A DNA stretch of 60,000 nt from Tubiluchus corallicola (taxonomy: Eukaryota > Priapulida > Priapulimorpha > Priapulimorphida > Tubiluchidae), in the NCBI GenBank assembly GCA_030141605.1, contig JAQGDQ010000091.1:498001-558000 (forward strand), in the 5' to 3' direction. The position numbers were made by a program, and so were the translations under genes. The notes beneath the pieces were generated by a model that saw nothing but the letters and a program-made list of their open reading frames with translations, had not been told where the DNA came from and did no database searches. Below are positions 33,721 through 46,500 of the stretch, one piece after another; position 1 is the stretch's first letter, and every line of letters begins with the position of its first letter.

Positions 33721-36700
33721 TTACTGCCATGAAGTTGGAGAAGAGTAGTCAGGGTACCAGGAGTTACCATTACTTTTACCATTTCCATTCCCATTAGATC
33801 CATTGCCATTCCATTGTTGCGAACTGTCACCATTACCATTACCATTGCTTTGATCCCAGGTTTGTTGCGAACCATTACCATTACCATTGCTTTGATCCCA
33901 GGTTTGTTGCGAACCATTACCATTACCATTGCTTTGATCCCAGGTTTGTTGCGAGCCATTGCCCTTACCATTACCATTTGCCCACCCAGCATTGCCATTG
34001 CTATTTTGACTCCAGCTTTGTTGTGAGCCATTACCATTCCCGTTGCTTTGATCCCATCCTTGTTGGGAGCCATTTCCATTTCCATTTTTGCCATTTGTCC
34101 ACGAAGCATTACCATTACCATTACCATTACCATTGCTTTGATCCCAGGTTTGTTGTGAGCCATTACCATTACCATTGTTCTGTTTCCAGCTTTGCTGTTG
34201 CCAGTCATTGCCATTTCCATTACCGTTGCTGCCATTTGTCCACGAAGCATTACCATTACCATTACCATTGCCATTGCCATTGCCATTGCCATTACCATTA
34301 CCATTGCTTTGATCCCAAGTTTGTTGTGAGCCATTACCATTTCCATTTTTGCCATTTGTCCACGAAGCATTACCATTGCCATTGCCATTGCCATTACCAT
34401 TGCTTTGATCCCAGCTTTGTTGTGAGCCATTACCATTACCATTGTTCTGTTTCCAGCTTTGCTGTTGCCAGTCATTGCCATTTCCATTTTTGCCATTGCC
34501 ATTGCCATTGCTTTGATCCCAGCTTTGTTGTGAGCCATTTCCATTTTTGCCATTTGTCCCCCAAGCATTACCATTGCCATTGCCGTTGCTTTGATCCCAT
34601 CCTTGTTGGGAGCCATTTCCATTTCCATTTTTGCCATTTGTCCACGAAGCATTACCATTGCCATTACCATTACCATTGCTTTGATCCCAGCTTTGTTGTG
34701 AGCCATTACCATTACCATTGCTTTGATCCCAGGTTTGTTGTGAGCCATTACCACTTCCATTTTTGCCATTTGTCCACGAAGCATTACCATTACCATTGCC
34801 ATTGCCATTACCATTGCTTTGATCCCAGGTTTGTTGTGAGCCATTGCTATTTCCATTTTTGCCATTTGTCCACCAAGCATTACCATTGCCATTGCCATTG
34901 CCATTGCCATTACCATTGCTTTGATCCCAGCTTTGTTGTGAGCCATTACCATTCCCGTTGCTTTGATCCCATCCTTGTTGGGAGCCATTTCCATTTCCAT
35001 TTTTGCCATTTGTCCACGAAGCATTACCATTGCCATTACCATTACCATTGCTTTGATCCCAGGTTTGTTGTGAGCCATTACCATTACCATTGTTCTGTTT
35101 CCAGCTTTGCTGTTGCCAGTCATTGCCATTTCCATTTTTGCCATTGCCATTGCTTTGATCCCAGCTTTGTTGTGAGCCATTTCCATTTTTGCCATTTGTC
35201 CCCCAAGCATTACCATTGCCATTGCCGTTGCTTTGATCCCATCCTTGTTGGGAGCCATTTCCATTTCCATTTTTGCCATTTGTCCACGAAGCATTACCAT
35301 TGCCATTACCATTACCATTGCTTTGATCCCAGCTTTGTTGTGAGCCATTACCATTACCATTGCTTTGATCCCAGGTTTGTTGTGAGCCATTACCATTTCC
35401 ATTTTTGCCATTTGTCCACGAAGCATTACCATTACCATTGCCATTGCCATTACCATTGCTTTGATCCCAGGTTTGTTGTGAGCCATTGCTATTTCCATTT
35501 TTGCCATTTGTCCACCAAGCATTACCATTGCCATTGCCATTGCCATTACCATTGCTTTGATCCCAGCTTTGTTGTGAGCCATTTCCATTTTTGCCATTTG
35601 TCCCCCAAGCATTACCATTGCCATTGCCGTTGCCATTACCGTTACCATTGCTTTGATCCCAGCTTTGTTGTGAGCCATTACCATTTCCATTTCCATTTTT
35701 GCCATTTGTCCACCCAGCATTACCATTGCCATTGCCGTTGCCATTACCGTTACCATTACTTTGATCCCAGCTTTGTTGCGAACCATTGCCATTTCCATTT
35801 TTTCCGTTTGTCCACCCAGCATTACCATTGTTTTGTTTCCAACTTTGCTGTTTCCAGCCATTACCGTTTCCATTACCATTACCATTACCATTGTTCTGAT
35901 TCCAGCTTTGTTGTTGCCAACTATTACCATTACTGGTTTTGCCATTTGCCGACCAGTCATTACCATTGCCGTTGCTTGCACCATTACCATTACCATTACC
36001 ATTTGCACTCCATCCTTGTTGTGAGCCATTGCCATTGCCATTTGTAGCCCAGCTTTGTGTATTACTGCCAAAATTACTCTTCCAGCTAGACTTTCTTCTG
36101 CCCTTGCGTGACCTTCCTTGGCCCCAGCTTTGAGCAACAGGCGCGGCCAAGGAGCACTTTAAAAAATAAATGTCAGCTAATCAGTTTATGACCAACAACA
36201 CTTTAGACAACAAAGTTATACTAAATCGTGAACAATTATGTACAAACGTAAATGTATAAATCTTACTGCATGTAAAAATGGTTTATAATAATCTAATGAA
36301 AATTATCTTCCCAAGTAATATGCAAGGGACTGCGTTTTCTTTCGTGCCCACACTTGCATTGTCCGTACTTCCTTAAAAATTTATTTTAAAGAATTGTTTA
36401 AAAGTTTCGATAAAATTTGGTTGATTGAAGTGCAATGAGCAACAAAACTTTTAGTTAGCATTTTCGGACCGCGATTCATTGGAAAATACGCAAGAAGGGA
36501 CGTTTTGATTTTTTGATGATTATGTATGACGTTAAGGTTTACGAAAACTATATTGGAGGTCATACTAATAAAAAAATGGTTAAAATCAAATTTTTATTTT
36601 TATTTTCTCATTTTACCAACTCCATTATTAATATCATTGTAAAAAAACGTCGCCATAGTCATAGTCTTGCAGTCTTTCTCTTTCACGGGAATATTTGTTT

Positions 36701-37237
36701 CTCAGTCACACCTCATACGTCTTTGTACGTTAGGCCTATTAGCTGTCCTGTGATTACACAGTAAGTTAACTTGTCTCAGAAAACATTTTGGTTTAAAATG
36801 TTCACTTACTAATGCTTCTGCTCATTTGCCTGTAAATCCTTAGCCTGCACAAAAATTAAGCCTTTGACTTTAGCCCCGCCCACTAGCTTTCCTGAGATAA
36901 CGTGCCGCAGTATTTCTCACCACCCGAACCCCAACTCTGTACCTTGTTTAAGAATTGACTTCAGTTATTGTGCTTGTAAAACCCTCTTTTTATGCCCTTA
37001 TAAAATTATGACTTGGTGATTATAATGCGAGTAACACTATGCATTTAATTTTGGCTTCTAAGTCAAGAAATCAAACGTGAGCAATGATATTTAAAAATAA
37101 AAAGATAGAAATACGATGTAAACAAAAATAAGTCTTATTAATATAATATTAATTTGCACTATTTAATTTTTGGTTTTACTTACGGTCATTAGCAGTGTAA
37201 TGCCAAAGAATAAATAGAATATCACAGATTTCTTCAT
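33721..37237 (-). CDS. Secreted Asn-Gly/Gln/Trp repeat protein, cluster member 3
   Basis: Two-exon model. Exon 1 (37237-37184) encodes MKKSVIFYLFFGITLLMT with a perfect GTAAGT donor. Exon 2 (36156-33721) starts after TTTTTTAAAG in phase 0 with CSLAAPVAQSWG, a plausible cleavage region, then a basic segment (GRSRKGRRKSSWKS). Total 829 residues. The rest is almost entirely (NG)n linkers alternating with short Trp/Gln words: SQQSWDQS, SQQTWDQS, SWTNGKNG, AWGTNGKNG, WQQQSWKQNN. It ends WYPDYSSPTSWQ. Leader-only first exon, phase 0 junction and basic start match members 1 and 2, although the repeat words differ and the shared C-terminal module is absent. Probable extracellular structural or adhesive protein. 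Long frames in two other registers (841 codons minus, 689 codons plus) are shadows of the repeats. Confidence 0.82.
34869..36152 (-). repeat. 642-bp higher-order coding repeat
   Basis: The distinctive word TCCACCAAGC (encoding AWWTNG) occurs at 34869 and 35511, 642 bases (214 codons) apart. The series of Trp/Gln words that follows it in both copies is nearly the same. Between these positions the two copies differ mainly by (NG)n length. The array above about 35600 is less regular. Confidence 0.85.
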
Positions 37238-39038
37238 CTTGTCTCACTTGTCTCACTATAAGTCAAATATTATAAGACCATCAACTCACAACTAAGATTA
37301 GGCCACAACTCAGAAACGGCAGGCTGGTAATGCATTCGAAATTACGGCCCTTGTTCCTTATGTACGGAAAATAAAACTGTAATAACCTACTTTTTCTATC
37401 AATATTATGCCGAATTATTATGAAAGAAATAATTGTAAACATATCGCACGTGATCAGACTACCTACTAGAATAATTGTGTTATAATATATGCCCGTTTAA
37501 GTTTAAGTTAACTAATTTATAACCGCAATAACCTAGACTGACAGCTTGGTCAGAGTGCTGATGACAACAGTGAAAGTGTGTTACGCTAAAAAAGATATAG
37601 AGCAAGTAAAAGTTGAGAGGTGCATCTTTGCGTCGCCAAATAAGTGCACCTGATCTCCTCAGGGTTTGGCACAGATTTTCTTAATTTCTTAATATCTCGT
37701 AAATCTTAATTATAGATGTCCCTAGGAGAGAGAGCAACCAAATAGTTATCAGTCCGATTTGACAGCGTGTCTGCGTATCCATCTATGAACAATTTTTAGT
37801 TCGAGTGTTTGATTCTACAAAATTAGGGGATGCGTTACTGTTAAAAACGTTGTATCTTTCTAAACGGTGTAAAATAGACCGTTTATATGGAGTGCACACA
37901 AGTATTATTGCGGCTTTTAAATGGTTATTATCACATTTCGTTTTGGTAATATGTGTATCTCAAAATTAAAAGTCGAAGTGCAACAGAAAGTGTTATTATT
38001 TATCACGAGCGTTTCACTTATGATGTCACAATCGACCTTGAATGACACTTTCAACTTTATTCAAATTCAAACTATTGGATAGACTATTTGCAAATCCAAC
38101 TTAATTTTTATGCATTTACCAAAAAGTCAACACCTCTGATCTCTCATTAAGAGTTTTCGAGATTGTATTCATTCTGGCCTGATTTAGTCGTCGCTTTTGT
38201 TCGCGAATAGTGGTACTTTTTAGCAATTCTGTTCCCTCGTATTACTGTACAATGTTATTGCATTGCTGTATTGTATTGTTGTAAAACAATAGTTATAGTT
38301 ACTAAAACTATGTATAGTTAGTAACTCGTAAAATGCGCAGGCAGGGAATATTAAAATATTAATGTTAATATTAAAATCGCCCATAACTAAGATTTGTTTT
38401 CAAATACTGCTCTTTCTAATTCTATTCGAAATAGTTTCAATGTGAAAAACGTTTTCAATTTAGCATTCGTTTTGGGAGTCTATAAATTGTGCATACTAAG
38501 TAATCCCCAATGTTGCACCACATGGATTCATTCTTTCCTGATCAAATACCTCTTTGTTTGATCCTTTCTGAATAATGTGTGATTTGGTAACTGTATTGAA
38601 AACTTGAAATTAGTTAATATAATCATGTTTCACTTATGCCAATAATTAGATTTTCTGTTGCATGGACTGTCTTTTTTAACTATTCATGTTTTTACTAGGC
38701 TTTAAATATTAATGTGGAGGAATTTAAATGTTTTTTATAATTGCAAATAAACTTTTTTAATTCTGCGTTTAGTATTTGGTTGCCAAGTAAACATACTGCG
38801 GCAATAAAAATTCACGTTGTACGAAGTTTTCTTGGCTGATTGTATCCTCTAATTACAATGAGTAAAATGTTGATATACTGCTAATTTTGCAGATTGCTGT
38901 AATTATTATTAATACACTAACTGGTAATTTCTTTGCTGCGTTTGGGAAAAATGTAGAAGGAACTATTTTAGATACGTTACCTGGTTTATAGAATGCCTAG
39001 GCATTTTGTAAAAATACCCGATTTCACACAGTGCCTGT

Positions 39039-39082
<44 letters not shown>

Positions 39083-40850
39083 TATAGCTTATATAATAAT
39101 AGTAATAAGTAATTGTGTGAGGGTGTGTGTGTCTGCGTGTATGCGCCCGCGCGTACGTGCGTATGCTGTCTACTCCTCATAGATTAATCACATTATAGGT
39201 AATAATAAAAAACAGTTTACATCATCATTATAAATACTTTATAGAAAGAAAATTGATACGATTTGAAAATAATTAGGTATACGTTATTGTATTTCGGCAA
39301 TAACCTGCAGTTATCACATGCACATAACTGGAGGGCTAGTGCTACAAATAGCAAACGAACATTATAATTATTTTTCACATTTGAATAACGAGAAAATTAT
39401 AGATAATGTCGTTTAACTTCTGAAAGACAGAGGTTTTATTATCCTTGCTGAGTTATATAATATGCTTAACTCAGCGATCAATAAGGACTTTAAGACCAAA
39501 TTTTGTTGCTATGGGGAATAACTGGTTGATATAACTATCTAAACCGACAGGTCTGAGCCTTTAGGCAATTCTTATCATATTTTCGATATTTATAAGAAAG
39601 TTCACACTTTGGCCCGCACTCCCGGGATGCTAAAATTATATAAAAGTTTATAACACCAAAATTATTACAAAGATACGCTTTCTTACTACTAAGGATGAAC
39701 AGAAAATTTTTCTCGACTTTTTGGTGATATTATTAGTGGTCAAATTATGTAATCTCTTAACCCTTTCACAAAAATTACAAATTCCTAGATAAGTTGCAAC
39801 CCTTTTCCCATACAGCAATTTTAAATAACTTGAATTTTTGTCACAAATGAGATCTAGAATTCATCCAAAATTTGTAAAGTCTGTTTTACTTTCAAAATTA
39901 CATGCCTACATTAGGAAGAAAGGACCCTTGTCAATATTACAATACCAAGAATTGGACGACGAAAACGCCTGTAGTTAAGAAACCAACGGAGAAAACAACA
40001 AAGTAGGCCTAATGTAGACGCTATTTTTTCTCTCCGTTATTAATAAAGAAGGACAAAAAACAACGTCTACACAACTTTGTTATTATTAATAAAGCCTGAA
40101 GGTCATTGTCTGATGGTTGTACTATCCCGTGTTCGACTTCATAGCCCGCAGTTAACCCGTGTACGACTTAACCCATTTTATCATAATTATCAATTATACG
40201 AGAAATTCTTACATAGATGTCCATGATTTTTTCGTGGATGAAAACAGTAACTTTATTCTCACTTATGAGATGACAGCTATCACTCAGTAGTTATAGTATT
40301 TATAAATGCATATTCGGTATAATCCAATTAATCATTTAATGACACAAGTTTATTATGGGCTCATTTCTACTCTGCATATTGTAAAATTGCGTTTTGGCCT
40401 AAATAATGTTCTCTGTCGTTGACATGGTTGTGCATGCAGGCCTCCTAAATATGTGTACACATAATTTTCGTATCATTCAAGTATTGCACATGCTGTCGTG
40501 TATAAATTAAGATATGTGTATTTATACTCCGACCTGCCTATAAACTGTCATCAATATATTGTTAACGTTGTTGACCTATATCTGCTGATATCATACGATA
40601 ATACGACTGCGCAAAACACAACTTAACATGAGAAATAAATTTGTCAATTAGGCAGCATTACCTAAAATGAATATAAATAAATGCAAATCCTTCGATATAG
40701 TAAACTTACATTCTTTATGCTATAAACCTTTCGGCAAAAGACTGGTTGTCTAGAGATGAAATGAATCATTTTACTTTCACTAAAGAAAATGAAGCGTGTC
40801 AAAGTTTTCTCATCCGTAAAGCATAACTATTGAAAATCAACTGAAAACGA
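37238..40850. other. Long intergenic region
   Basis: About 3.6 kb with no supported gene. The first bases hold the presumed promoter of member 3 (a TTATAATA word about 45-50 bases before its ATG on the minus strand). A short inverted pair GTAGACG...CGTCTAC lies at 40014-40071. Confidence 0.4.
39042..39087. repeat. (TA)n microsatellite
   Basis: About 45 bases of alternating TA. Confidence 0.95.
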
Positions 40851-40857
40851 AAAAGAA

Positions 40858-41372
40858 TAACGGGTCACCCTACAATTTAATTTTGCCAAAAAAGTCCCTG
40901 AAGAAAATGGACTTAAAAACGCCCACATTTCTATTGAAGTTTTATTAGGCAGGCATAGAGTCGTTAAATGTGGTATTGCAGTTGACAACAAACGTCTTTG
41001 TTGCTACTCATACTGGTGCTACTGTACTACTATTATTGTTGTTCTTATTATTTTGCTATTATCATCATTTTATTGTCGTCGACATTGTTATTATTAATTG
41101 CATTGTGCAATAACGAGTCACCCTACAATTTAATTTACCAAAAAGTCCCTGAAGAAAATGGACTTATTACGCCTACCCTTGTTTTAATGAAGTTTTGTTA
41201 GGCAGGCATAGTATCGTCAAATGTGGTATGGCAGTTGACAACAAACGTCTTTGTTGCTACTCGTACTGTTGCTGCTGCACTGCTATTATTGTTGTTGTTC
41301 TTATTATTTTGCTATTATCATCATTTTATTGTTGTTATCGGTCGATGTTGATATTATTAATTGCACTATGCT
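40858..41372. repeat. Direct tandem duplication, about 255 bp
   Basis: Two diverged copies start with CGGGTCACCC (40861) and CGAGTCACCC (41114). Both continue through AAGTCCCTGAAGAAAATGGA, GGCAGGCATAG and TTGACAACAAACGTCTTTG to a TTATTATTG-rich end. The first copy has an open frame over its non-repetitive part (about 40 codons); the second is broken. Confidence 0.85.
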
Positions 41373-43553
41373 AGTATAAAAAATACCTTCCAAATATTTG
41401 AGTCATTAATTACTCAAAGGCGGTTGCGTAAAATGTACAACAAAAAGGTCGGAAGGCTTTTACTTAACATTTAAAATCAACACAAAACAATAGAACACGT
41501 TCCTTTCCCAATATTTTTTACCTAGTAAAATTTTGCTACACTGCTTAATGTAAATGGCCTTGCATAGACACTAAAAATGATTTCTTAAAATTAGCGGAAA
41601 CAATTATCACTAATCCTCTTCTTTGGCATTATTTTGAGTCAGACGCCTAAATAAAAGCAAGCGGCTCAAACACACCAAGTAATTTTCCAAAAAAATCGCA
41701 ATCAATAAATTAACTAGTTGACTGATTAATCTATTAGCTGGCATAAAACAACAACATTTTCTTGAGAATAATTAACATATAAAATCGGACATTTCATGTA
41801 AAAAACAACAGATGACACGACAACTAATATGTTGGATAAAGGAGTCACTTAAAAACTGTGCCAGCTAATTAATACTTCACTAACTATATAACTAGTATTA
41901 TCACATTTTGAAAAGATATAGGTAGCAACGTTTGATTATTCGCAATATTAATGAAAACTCAGATTTGCTTCTGCGTGTCTGTGGATACGAAAGGCAAAGA
42001 CAATCCTGAATTAGTTGCATTGATTTGTTAATCATTGATTTTCTCCATCTAGTTATATTTAACTATCAATGCCACAAATGTTGAATTGTGTCAGTTAATT
42101 GATTAGTTAATTAACCTTGTGATTTTATACTTCTGTTGATTGTTCACACAGATAGTGCTAACTAGTTGCATACTACATGCTTGTCCGTGTTATGAAGCTG
42201 AAGCTCGATAGTGCTGAAGTTTTAATTACAAGGTCACAAGTTCAAATCCTAACCCATTCATAATTTTCAGCATTTCCTTTTAGTTGCTGTCCACAAAGCG
42301 CCAGGTTTGCTAATTCTGTCTCATCACAGAAAGTCTATTTGCCAGCTAAATGACTAATTAATTAATAAACAAAAAAGTGATATGTAGGGTTGACTGACCA
42401 CATCTGAAAGCTGTAGCACAGTGGAAGAGCATGTGAAACCACCATGCACAACAATTCTAGCTACCAATGTAAAGATTCATTATCCACTTTTACAAAATTA
42501 TTTTTGTACATAATTCTTAAAATAGGTTTACATTCTACAGCCTTAAAACTTAGATTACCACTGTTTGGTGGATTTTTGATAATAACTACTTAAAGAATTT
42601 CATCTAAAATCAGCATGTCTAGCTTCTGACTCAGTGAGTAGTTTATAAAACACACAAGAAACAAATTCTCTGTAAAAGTATTATTTTTAAAATATTTGTG
42701 AATTTCCTCAAAACACAGTGATGATATTGACATTAATTTATACAATAGTAATACTACTTTCCAGCAAGAAACCTATACACTGTACAGACTGGCATTTCAA
42801 TAAGGTCTATTACATTTGCTATCTCTTGCATGAATAAACAGGTCTTGGAGTATTCCAACACACAGAGCAGGCACTAATGTAATCATACAAAATGCAAATT
42901 TTTCCATTATTCGTCAAGATAATTTTAGTTAAATGAGGTTTTGTGTAAAAATGGACTTTTTCACAAAACATAGTTATCATAATCTATAATTTTCATTTGA
43001 ATTACTCTAAAGCAAAATATAATCTGTGAAAAATAACACCTCATGTTATATTTGAAGTATTCACCACCTAATTCATTAATCTCCAATTTTATAAGCATTG
43101 GTAAATGGCAATTTTCAGCAATCGCAATCAGCAAGCAGGCAGTAATTTAACACAGCAATAAAATTTACAAGAAAATTATTGAAATACTAACAAGTGAGTA
43201 TATTAGGTAAGAAATAAATGCTGTATAATACAGGTAAGCATAAATATTTTTTCAATGTAGACACTGATGAGGTGACATGTTTGTCAAATTGCTTCTAACT
43301 GGAGGTGCAAATTAACTGCACAGCCTCTGTAAATAGCTGACTGGTCACAGTATATACTTGATGACCGATGTTATGCAACTGTAGTCCTACTTGGTAGTAA
43401 ATGGTGTAGAAAGACTTCTGGGGTGGTTTCACCTGCAACATTGTTTGTGGGTCATCTACCATGTTGAGAGAAGATGACTGTATGCGCATGCAGTCATGGA
43501 TACGTCACATCTACCTTGGCCACTTCTACCAGAGCGCATATACACATTATACA
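41373..43553. other. Intergenic, downstream of USB1
   Basis: Apart from the SINE-like fragments I see no gene. The minus-strand frame at 43295-43489 lies beyond the USB1 stop and has no known motif. Confidence 0.4.
42195..42470 (+). repeat. tRNA-derived SINE-like fragments
   Basis: AGCTCGATAGTGCTG followed by GGTCACAAGTTCAAATCC (42195-42255) resembles tRNA A and B boxes at normal spacing. A second A-box-like GTAGCACAGTGGAAGAGC lies near 42412. No tail or target duplication was resolved. Confidence 0.35.
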
Positions 43554-46500
43554 TCAGCTAGTACTCAACGATATAAATGTTGTCTTGTTCCCTGTTTTGC
43601 AAGTAACTTTGCTGATCCAGTAAGACATACAGTCAAAATTGCTTTCTACACAACTATGTAACATATCCTAAAATATAGACAAATCAAAATAATAGGACAA
43701 AGAACTAATTGGCATTATAAAAACTAAGAATGGGTTGCTTTTTAGTTGTTATTTGAATTCAATATATCAAAGTGATATGTTGCTAAATGTTCATTTTCAA
43801 GTGACCGTTGTAGCAAAAATTTTCAAAGCAGCACCACCATCATTCTTGTTTAGTAAGTACAAAAAAATTTATCAAAGTAACAAAACTAGAAGCAAAAATT
43901 CATATTTGGAGCAAATCAAAACAAGTTATAAATTTATGGCTGTAAGAGGAACTGCATGATGAATCGATGATGTCTATGATTTGGTACATGTAACAGTACA
44001 TGTAATAAGTACAAATTATCTAATAAATTGCAGCATTATTGCTTTTTGATTAATATACATTCTCTTAAGCTTAACAGAGATGGTGAAGCAATGCATTTTC
44101 ATATAAATGCAAAAATCTTAACATGGGTTATACGTGCCGAGTTAAAATTGTGGTTGGTGAGTTGTTAATGTTGCACAGTTATTGTGTTAATAATAATAAC
44201 CTGAAATACTTACATTTAATTGTGTTTTTAGAAGCTGAGTAATACTTGCAGACACATCATCTAATGCCCATGCAAAACTCATATGAAACGAAGGACTCTA
44301 TAATAGGATAACATAAATTTTTATTAAGCAACATTAAATAAAAGTTGATGTCAGATTATCACGAATTGACCATCCTTGATGATGTGTCCAACCTATTAGA
44401 AAACTTAAGCTACATTTACTAGACATTCGGAACAGCATATAAACACCTGCAAAATAGAAGTGTAATAAATTAGGCAATGGGTTTTAGGTAATGCATATTG
44501 TTTGAATATGGTTGCCTTGTGCCACCTTTACTTATACCATACCTTTCCTACAAGCACAAGGTCCAATATGCATTAACGCAGCCTGATATTAATGTAGATT
44601 GCATTAAAAAAATTCAAAAGGATTTTTGTCTGTAACTCAGTTTGCAGACGCAGTTACTCACACGTAGTTCCGCATGCCTGGTAATTGTGACTTTAGTGTC
44701 TTATTTAATGCTTACATTACAACAGTAATAGGCAGACACATACTGTTTCTAATTTAACTTGTGTATTTTTAAGATGTGATTAACAAGTTTCTCTTGTAAA
44801 CACATCATTTAACCAGAAATCAATACGCAAAATTTTGTTCCCATCCTCGACCTGCGTGCCCTCTCAAGCTAACATGAAACAATTAATTTATGTTTTCTTA
44901 TTCTCTATCGCTGCCTTTGAAGACTTACCTGATTTTTTTACATTAACAACAATTGCTGTGAAACACACAACTTTACACAAAAATTTACACTACTGCTATT
45001 ATGTACTCAACTATGTAAGACTACTACAGCTATATTACATATGGTTCGCTTTTAATTAATTTTAATTAATTATCCTCAATTCCGGCAAAAATAATTAAAC
45101 TATTAAAAATATCTGTAATTATTTTAAAAAATGTATTTTGATGCCATTCTACCCATCTGATATGTTTTAGAGTTACCTGGTAAAATGCTTTTTGCCGAAA
45201 TTCTTTCATCACATGATCAGCACATGAAGAAATCTTCTGCAAATTTTGCACTCCTGTTTCAACATCCAGACCAACAAATGTCCTAAAAAAGATAAAAACA
45301 GTAAATAGGTTGCATTGCTATATGGTAAATAACTGCTTAAATATTCTATTGGAATAACGATGTTCATTAAGAAATATCAAGAAAGTTTGTCTGTTTTACT
45401 TAGCATGATATTAAAACAGTTTAGGTTTGTTTACAGCTACATGTGGTACTCATACATTCTATCTATCCCTAAAATGGTGATAATTTTACTAGTCATGCGC
45501 AACTATAAAATTTGCCCCCATTGAGTTACTTACAAAACTAAAGTTCAGTGGCATAATATAAAATTTCAAATCTTTTATTTATTCACATTTATTTTATTTA
45601 TTCAATTTGTAAATGTCTAAATAGAGTACTGAACAAGTGAACATATAAATAAAAAGCGTGCTAGTTGGCATACAGTTCAGATTTTATATCATATCTTGTG
45701 TTTGCTTAATTAGGTAATTCTAGCTCGCCAATTTTCTTAATTACTCTAAGTAAAATTATAGAATAGGAAACTGGAAATTTTAGCCTGCTACATTTGCTCA
45801 CTATTCAGTAGTATTAATTAATCTGAGATTAGAGTACCGCAATATGATCATAACGTCTAGACTATGGTCAGATAAACGATAGACCTTAATAAATGAGTCA
45901 CTACTTCCATAATACTAATTTAAGATAGCACACCATATTATGTCTCATCGTAAATTCATAAGTATATTCAAGGTTGTCTGAGGATTGCTAATTATTAACA
46001 AAATACATCTCCAAACAGCCAAATACATACTTTGCCAGTATGAACAAACAGGTCATAATGTTGTGGAAAAAACAAAACACTCACTTGGAGATTAATTAAC
46101 TTCCAGATTTTTATAGATGGTAAGGTGACAAAAGTTAAATTGATTACAACTACAACTTATTTTCAAGTAAATACATGACACAACACCTTACCTAGTTTTT
46201 TCTTCATTTGTGTAAACAGCAACTCCACCGAAAGAAATGCTAAAGCTGTAAAGAAGAAATTGAACTAATTAATAACATTAGCAGGATGTTTTAGATCTTT
46301 TCTTTTCTCTAAAAATTTTGTCAATATCTAGACGTACACAATTAATGCGCAATTTTACTTGTCACTATTTGCACATTAAAATCTCACAGTCTCACAGATG
46401 ATAAACTTGATGTACACAACAAAAGGTTTAAAAATCACAAGAATGTTTACTAATCTGACTTGTTGTTGCTTAACTGTCATATTTAAACACACACTATATC

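Noticed and set aside
33612-36137. 841-codon minus frame (Met/Ala/Val/Lys) and 689-codon plus frame at 33978-36047 (His/Cys/Phe)
   Set aside because: Both are shadows of the Asn-Gly codon repeat, whose unit length is a multiple of three so every register stays open. Only the Asn-Gly register has a leader exon.
43461-43661. Plus-strand 66-codon frame
   Set aside because: Antisense to the last USB1 exon.
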